Below are positions 59,728 to 64,000 of a stretch of 64,000 nt of DNA, piece after piece. The first letter of the stretch is position 1, and every line of letters begins with the position of its first letter. The position numbers and the translations under genes were made by a program. The notes under the pieces were generated by a model. The model was given only the letters and a program-made list of their open reading frames with translations, made no database searches and had not been told where the DNA came from. The stretch is from contig CAVPXC010000002.1 of assembly GCA_963709505.1 (NCBI GenBank), forward strand, positions 1 to 64,000. The letters run 5' to 3'. The stretch is from CAVPXC01 sp963709505. Lineage in GTDB: Bacteria; Chloroflexota; Anaerolineae; JAAEKA01.

Positions 59728-61140
59728 TCAGGGCGAGCTGCGACTTTCCGAGTTAGCAGACACGGAGGCGACAGAGCCAGACGTACGGCGTTTGCGAGCG
59801 ACTGACGTCCTGTCATAGACCTCCACTACGAAAAGCGCTGCAAAGATTAGAAAGAACGGCTCGATCTCCCATCGGTAGCGGCTATCCACGTTGTAGGCAA
59901 CGTGGATAGCCGTGTAGAAGACAAACAGCAGATAGAGCAGGCTATATCGCCGCCATCTCCGGGTTGAGACGGCAAGACCGGCGATCGTCAGGATCAACAA
60001 GGCCACGTAGAGCCGCTGGTAGTAGGCGGCCCACGTGGCATTGAACCGCGCGTTGATGTCTCGGCGGAACCACAGGAAGCCGACCACCTTCTGTCCCATC
60101 AGGGCCAGCCACGCTTGTGGCTGCTGGCGAATGAACGCCCGGCCGGCTTGAAATTGGCGGCGATCTAACTCGATTTCGGAGATTGTGGCGACCTGCACCT
60201 GGAGATCGGGTGGCAGCGGGTACGGCTGCATCTGGACAACGGGCGGCTGGTTTGGATCATGCGGGCGTCCTAGGTATTGGTCTACCTTCTCGGTATAGAC
60301 CAACTGCCCGGTGCCCGTGCTGAAGGGACTGTTTCCGTTCCAGAAAGCGGTACCGCCGTTGGTCGATACCAGGATCAGGCGGCCATGGATTCGGTAATTC
60401 CGAATCGTCCATGGCAGCAGGACCAGGGTTGCGGCCACCAGGATGAGGCCGGATAATTTGAGCCAATCCCGCCGGGTGCGACGGTTCAGCCAAAGCCAGA
60501 GCAGCACCAGTGGCAAGAACGCCACGATTGCCGGCCGTCCCAGGACCAGTAGCCCCCAGAGGGCGCCCGCTGCGAGGGCGAGCGGCCACTTGGGCTTTGG
60601 CGCCAACAGCGCTGTAAATACTAATGCCCAGGCCAGCACGGCCAGGTGTAGGGTTAGGCTAATGGGCATGGTGACCATCACCACCATCACTGGATACACT
60701 GCAACGCCCAGGCCGGACAGCAGCGCGACTGCTTTGCGACCAGAAAGCTGAGCAGCCAACAGGAAAATCGCCACAGCCGTCAGGCTGGATAACACCGCAT
60801 GCACCAGCGCCAGTGTCAAAGCCGGCTGCGCACTGAAACGCAGGCAGACGTAAAGGAGCCAGACGAACAACGGGGGCATGAAAGACTGCAAGGGCTGCTC
60901 CACGCGCAGGCCGAAAAAATCGTAGGTGAAGCCTCGACCAGCGAGTAGGTTCTGTGCTATCAAACCGCTTTCGGTCCATTGAGTAAGCGGGTACGCATTG
61001 GAACCCACGATGGCGATCACTGCAACTCGCACGAGCAGAGCAAGGGCAAAGATCGCTATACCCAAGAGAGCCAAGGAGTGGCTGGAATACAGCTTGCGGC
61101 TTCTTACCAAAGGAACCTTGGTATCTGGAATTTGTGCCAT
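59728..61140 (-). CDS. Membrane glycosyltransferase (GT39/ArnT-like)
   Basis: This 470-aa protein has about ten to twelve helices, with LTQWTESGLIAQNLLAGRG after helix 1 and PPLFVWLLY soon after. It has GRPAIVAFLP, then WTIRNYRIHGRLILVSTNGG in the outer loop. This is typical of GT-C enzymes using a lipid-linked sugar donor. A basic cytoplasmic tail ends it. ATG 61140 overlaps the QueA stop by one base (TGATG). Confidence 0.82.
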   Translation of the reverse strand: MAQIPDTKVPLVRSRKLYSSHSLALLGIAIFALALLVRVAVIAIVGSNAYPLTQWTESGLIAQNLLAGRGFTYDFFGLRVEQPLQSFMPPLFVWLLYVCLRFSAQPALTLALVHAVLSSLTAVAIFLLAAQLSGRKAVALLSGLGVAVYPVMVVMVTMPISLTLHLAVLAWALVFTALLAPKPKWPLALAAGALWGLLVLGRPAIVAFLPLVLLWLWLNRRTRRDWLKLSGLILVAATLVLLPWTIRNYRIHGRLILVSTNGGTAFWNGNSPFSTGTGQLVYTEKVDQYLGRPHDPNQPPVVQMQPYPLPPDLQVQVATISEIELDRRQFQAGRAFIRQQPQAWLALMGQKVVGFLWFRRDINARFNATWAAYYQRLYVALLILTIAGLAVSTRRWRRYSLLYLLFVFYTAIHVAYNVDSRYRWEIEPFFLIFAALFVVEVYDRTSVARKRRTSGSVASVSANSESRSSP

Positions 61141-62216
61141 CACCGTTCTTCGAGTATCGCCATCGCATCACCAAAGGAGTAGAATCGATAACCTTCGTCA
61201 ATCGAAGCCTGGTACGCGCGGTCTATAAGCTCCTTCCCGGCGAATGCGCTGACCAGCATCAGCAGCGTGCTGCGCGGCAGATGGAAGTTGGTGATCATAG
61301 CGTCCACCGCACGAAAGCGGTAGCCGGGGCGGATAAAGAGCCTGGTCTCGCCTTCGAAGGCCGCCACGCGCTTCCACGGGCAGGCGTCGACGTCGTACGG
61401 ATCGATCCCCTGTGCGCCGGTGGCAGCCCATTCCAACGTGCGTACGACTGTGGTGCCTACGGCGACGATGCGGCCGCCGGCCAGGCTGGCGTCGTTGATC
61501 TGCCGGGCGACCTCTGGCGAAAGCGTCGCCCACTCGCTGTGCATCGGATGCTCCTCGACGATCTCGGTCTTGACGGGACGAAAGGTGTCCAGCCCAATGT
61601 GCAAGGTGACAAAGGCCAGGCCGACGCCCCGTTGGCGCAGGCCGTGCAGCAAGTCAGGCGTAAAGTGCAGCCCGGCGGTCGACGAGGCGACCGATCCCTC
61701 GACGCGGCTGTAGACGGTTTGATAGCGCTCCGGGTCGCCCAGCGGCTCGTGGATGTAAGGCGGCAAGGGCACTTGACCGACTTCGTGCAACCATTCGTCA
61801 ACCGGCCGGCTAAAAACGACCACCCGACTGCCCCTCGGCAGCTCCGCCTCGATGATTGCCATGACCGGCGGCTGCACCGCGGCCGGTGTTTCGAGTGTAA
61901 CGCTCACGCCGGACCGCAGCCGTTTTCCACCGACCAGGCATTCCCACCTGCCCTCAGGCAGTGGGTGTAGCAAGAAAATCTCGACCTGGGAACCGCTGGC
62001 CTTGCGACCAAGGAGCCTCGCCGGGATAACGCGGCTGTCGTTGGCCACCAGCAGATCGCCTGGCCGGAGATACTCACCAATGTCATGGAAGACGCGGTGC
62101 TCGATCCGGCCGGTGTCGCGATGCACCACAAGCAACCGCGAGGCATCCCGAGGCTCGATCGGCGTCTGCGCGATGCGTTCGGGAGGGAGGACGTAGTCGA
62201 AGTCGGAGGTTTTCAT
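61140..62216 (-). CDS. queA: S-adenosylmethionine:tRNA ribosyltransferase-isomerase
   Basis: This 358-aa QueA makes epoxyqueuosine from preQ1-modified tRNA using SAM. Family motifs are SDFDYVLPPERIAQ, DLLVANDSRVIPARL, PPYIHEPL, YQTVYS, GSVASSTAGLHFT, TLHIGLDTFRP and YRFRAVDAMITNFHLPRST. Length is normal. It is preceded by a heptamer array and followed by a coupled glycosyltransferase gene. Other queuosine genes are not in the window. Confidence 0.95.
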   Translation of the reverse strand: MKTSDFDYVLPPERIAQTPIEPRDASRLLVVHRDTGRIEHRVFHDIGEYLRPGDLLVANDSRVIPARLLGRKASGSQVEIFLLHPLPEGRWECLVGGKRLRSGVSVTLETPAAVQPPVMAIIEAELPRGSRVVVFSRPVDEWLHEVGQVPLPPYIHEPLGDPERYQTVYSRVEGSVASSTAGLHFTPDLLHGLRQRGVGLAFVTLHIGLDTFRPVKTEIVEEHPMHSEWATLSPEVARQINDASLAGGRIVAVGTTVVRTLEWAATGAQGIDPYDVDACPWKRVAAFEGETRLFIRPGYRFRAVDAMITNFHLPRSTLLMLVSAFAGKELIDRAYQASIDEGYRFYSFGDAMAILEER

Positions 62217-62237
62217 GGCGGATAGAAGTAACGCGTA

Positions 62238-62321
62238 AATCGGTGATCGGTGACCGGTAATCGGCGTATCGGTCGATCCGATTACCGATTACCGATTACC
62301 GACTACCTCTTGCCGCTTGCC
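62238..62321. repeat. Heptamer hairpin AATCGGT / GATTACC
   Basis: Twelve units (AATCGGT, GATCGGT, GACCGGT, AATCGGC, GTATCGG, TCGATCC, GATTACC x3, GACTACC, TCTTGCC, GCTTGCC) form a hairpin. The last units encode the C-terminal GKR and stop of the amidotransferase. Confidence 0.8.
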
Positions 62322-63013
62322 GTTTCCACGAACCTAGTAAACATCCGCCGGTGCACCGGCTCCAGCTCGTAAAAGCGCTCCGGGTGCCATTGGACTCCTA
62401 AGACCCACCGCCAGCGTTCGCCGACCATGGCCTCGAGCAAGGGAGGTCCCTCAGTGGTGTGTGCGGCCGGGACGAAGCCGGGCGCGAGAATGTCGAGCGT
62501 CACGGCTTGGTGGTGGTAAGTGTTGGTGACGAAACGCCCGTCTAAGTCCAGGACATTCGCTAGCAGCGACCCGGGTAGGACGTCCACTTCGTGGTATCTC
62601 GCGCGGTCCGATGGTGAACGATGGCCGTCGACGTGTTGCAGCAACCCGCCGCCGGCTGCGACGTTCAGCACTTGGATGCCGCGGCATACGCCCAGAACAG
62701 GCAGATCGACAGCCAGGGCGGCTTGGATCAGCGGCAACTCCAGCTCGTCGCGTGCATCATGGATCTCATCGGGCTCAGCGCCGTCCACAGGCTGGTTGAA
62801 ATAGCGCGGGTGCACGTCGCCGCCGCCGGTCAGGAAAAGGCCGTCGAGCTGCGCGATCTGCTCCTCGGGTGGCAGAAGCACCGTCTCCGGGGTCAGCAGG
62901 ATCGGATCGCCCCCGGCCCAAAGAATGGCCCAATAGTAGTTGCGCGCCCAGCGGTCGAGATAGGACTTGTCGTTGGTTCGTGTGGTTACGCCGATACGTG
63001 GGGGTCTAGCCAT
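62303..63013 (-). CDS. Class I glutamine amidotransferase-like (PuuD-type) hydrolase
   Basis: This 236-aa protein begins MARPPRIGVTTRTN. It has GLFLTGGGDVHPRYF, the nucleophile Cys in PVLGVCRGIQVLN and GVQWHPERF for the catalytic His. This is the peptidase C26/gamma-glutamyl-gamma-aminobutyrate hydrolase class. Start ATG 63013 overlaps the RuvB stop by 8 bases. The C-terminal residues fall in a heptamer array. A gamma-glutamyl amide is the likely substrate. Confidence 0.85.
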   Translation of the reverse strand: MARPPRIGVTTRTNDKSYLDRWARNYYWAILWAGGDPILLTPETVLLPPEEQIAQLDGLFLTGGGDVHPRYFNQPVDGAEPDEIHDARDELELPLIQAALAVDLPVLGVCRGIQVLNVAAGGGLLQHVDGHRSPSDRARYHEVDVLPGSLLANVLDLDGRFVTNTYHHQAVTLDILAPGFVPAAHTTEGPPLLEAMVGERWRWVLGVQWHPERFYELEPVHRRMFTRFVETASGKR

Positions 63014-64000
63014 CGTTCGTAGTTTCCCACAGGCCGGGCTGTTGCGACAGCGCCTGAGTGTCGCCCATCCAGGCGATGCCAAGGTGTTGATAAGCACTGC
63101 GTGTAGCAATGCGACCGCGCGGCGTGCGGTCCAGGAAGCCCAGCTGTAGCAGGTACGGCTCGACCACATCCATGATCGTGCCGGAGTCTTCGCTCAAGGA
63201 GGCAGCGATCGTCTCCAGCCCGACCGGTCCGCCGCTGTATTTGTCGATGATCGTGCGTAGCACCTTGCGGTCAAGATCGTCTAATCCCAGGTTGTCTACA
63301 TCGAGCAGGGTCAGCGCCGTGTCGGCAATCTGTGCGTCAATCTTGCCATCGGCGCGCACCTGCGCGTAGTCACGTACGCGACGCAGCAGGCGCAGCGATA
63401 TGCGCGGGGTACCTCGAGCTCGCCGTGCGATCTCTTGCGCACCGTCGTCGGTGATCTCAACCTTTAGTAGTGCGGCGGCGCGGCGAACTATCTCCTCTAG
63501 CGCGACCTGGTCATAGAAGTCAAAGCGATACACTGCGCCAAAGCGCGAGCGCAAGGGGGCAGTCAGCATCGCCAGACGCGTCGTCGCGCCGATCACGGTG
63601 AAGCGGGGCAGCTTAAGGCGGATCGAACGCGCGCTCGGACCTTTGCCGATGACAATGTCGAGTGCGAAGTCCTCCATTGCCGGGTAAAGGATCTCCTCTA
63701 CCGCCTTGCCCAGCCGGTGCACCTCGTCGATGAAGAGGATGTCACCTTTATGCAGGTTGGTGAGGATCGCCGCCAGGTCACCGGCCCGCTCGATCGCTGG
63801 CCCGGCGGTGGTTTTCATGCTGACTCCCATCTCGTTGGCGAGCACCGAAGCCATCGACGTTTTGCCGAGCCCCGGCGGACCGTAAAGCAAGATGTGATCC
63901 AGCGCCTCGCCGCGCTGGCGAGCTGCCTCGATCAGGATCTGCACATTGTTGCGCAGTGGCTCCTGCCCGATCATCTCGGCCAGGAGCTTAGGGCGCAGTG
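63006..64000 (-). CDS. ruvB: Holliday-junction branch-migration helicase RuvB, 5' end beyond the window
   Basis: The frame is open to 64000 and reads LRPKLLAEMIGQEPLRNN, so the start lies outside. Motifs are Walker A GPPGLGKTS, Walker B LFIDEVHRL, sensor GATTRLAML and the C-terminal winged helix (DSGTIMDVVEPYLLQLGFL, DRTPRGR). RuvB drives branch migration with RuvA during recombination repair. 331 of about 340 residues are visible. Confidence 0.93.
   Translation of the reverse strand, partial: LRPKLLAEMIGQEPLRNNVQILIEAARQRGEALDHILLYGPPGLGKTSMASVLANEMGVSMKTTAGPAIERAGDLAAILTNLHKGDILFIDEVHRLGKAVEEILYPAMEDFALDIVIGKGPSARSIRLKLPRFTVIGATTRLAMLTAPLRSRFGAVYRFDFYDQVALEEIVRRAAALLKVEITDDGAQEIARRARGTPRISLRLLRRVRDYAQVRADGKIDAQIADTALTLLDVDNLGLDDLDRKVLRTIIDKYSGGPVGLETIAASLSEDSGTIMDVVEPYLLQLGFLDRTPRGRIATRSAYQHLGIAWMGDTQALSQQPGLWETTNDG

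Overview
The window reads as one stretch of a GC-rich bacterial chromosome. Its gene content fits a Chloroflexota lineage (Anaerolineae/Caldilineae-like): RbsABC/MglABC-type sugar importers, many uroporphyrinogen-decarboxylase-like (UroD-like) methyltransferases, a PPi-type phosphofructokinase and multihaem cytochromes. The taxon is inferred from gene content only. No rRNA, tRNA, CRISPR array or transposase gene was recognised.

Layout. (1) 0-4 kb: frameshifted SorC-family regulator, a comM remnant and a frameshifted comEC. (2) 4-18.7 kb, all on the minus strand: a sugar ABC importer whose binding protein carries three tandem near-identical receptor domains, then FGGY kinase, SorE-like dehydrogenase, UroD-like protein, L-fucose-isomerase-like protein, second UroD-like protein and SDR dehydrogenase. 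Divergent promoters at 18.75-18.85 kb separate this block from an unusual DeoR/periplasmic-binding hybrid regulator. (3) 20.6-23.5 kb: decayed glycosyltransferase, a PIN/RHH toxin-antitoxin pair and a polytopic membrane protein. (4) 23.5-46.7 kb, almost all minus strand: PfkB kinase, corrinoid protein, HAD phosphatase, three more UroD-like proteins, two FGGY kinases, PPi-type phosphofructokinase, DeoR regulator, selenium/sulfur-type genes (cysteine desulfurase-like, DUF3343, two YedE-like), a second sugar ABC importer with a duplicated binding protein, a class II aldolase and an aldose-epimerase-like protein. (5) 46.9-50.5 kb: M20 peptidase, glycine-rich protein, [2Fe-2S] ferredoxin, metallophosphoesterase. 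(6) 51-56.6 kb: four translationally coupled genes for three multihaem cytochromes and one cytochrome b, with 29 CxxCH motifs in total. (7) 57-64 kb: MFS transporter, Cys/Met-metabolism PLP enzyme, membrane glycosyltransferase, QueA, a class I amidotransferase and RuvB, which is cut by the window edge.

How the genes may work together. The two sugar blocks look like import, phosphorylation, isomerisation and aldol cleavage of unusual sugars or polyols. They are interleaved with five UroD-like methyltransferase candidates and one B12-binding corrinoid protein. UroD-like genes overlap or abut FGGY kinase genes, so a corrinoid-dependent step (for example demethylation of an O-methylated sugar) coupled to sugar catabolism is the main hypothesis. 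The cytochrome operon would be a separate respiratory module.

Two structural features run through the window. First, there are many short dispersed repeats: arrays of 7-bp units and several families of palindromic MITE-like elements. At least eleven genes have their stop codon inside or directly at the edge of such a repeat, and two genes carry 7-bp arrays inside the reading frame. Second, about a dozen single-base frameshifts break otherwise well-preserved genes between 0 and 48.5 kb, and none was seen from 49 to 64 kb.
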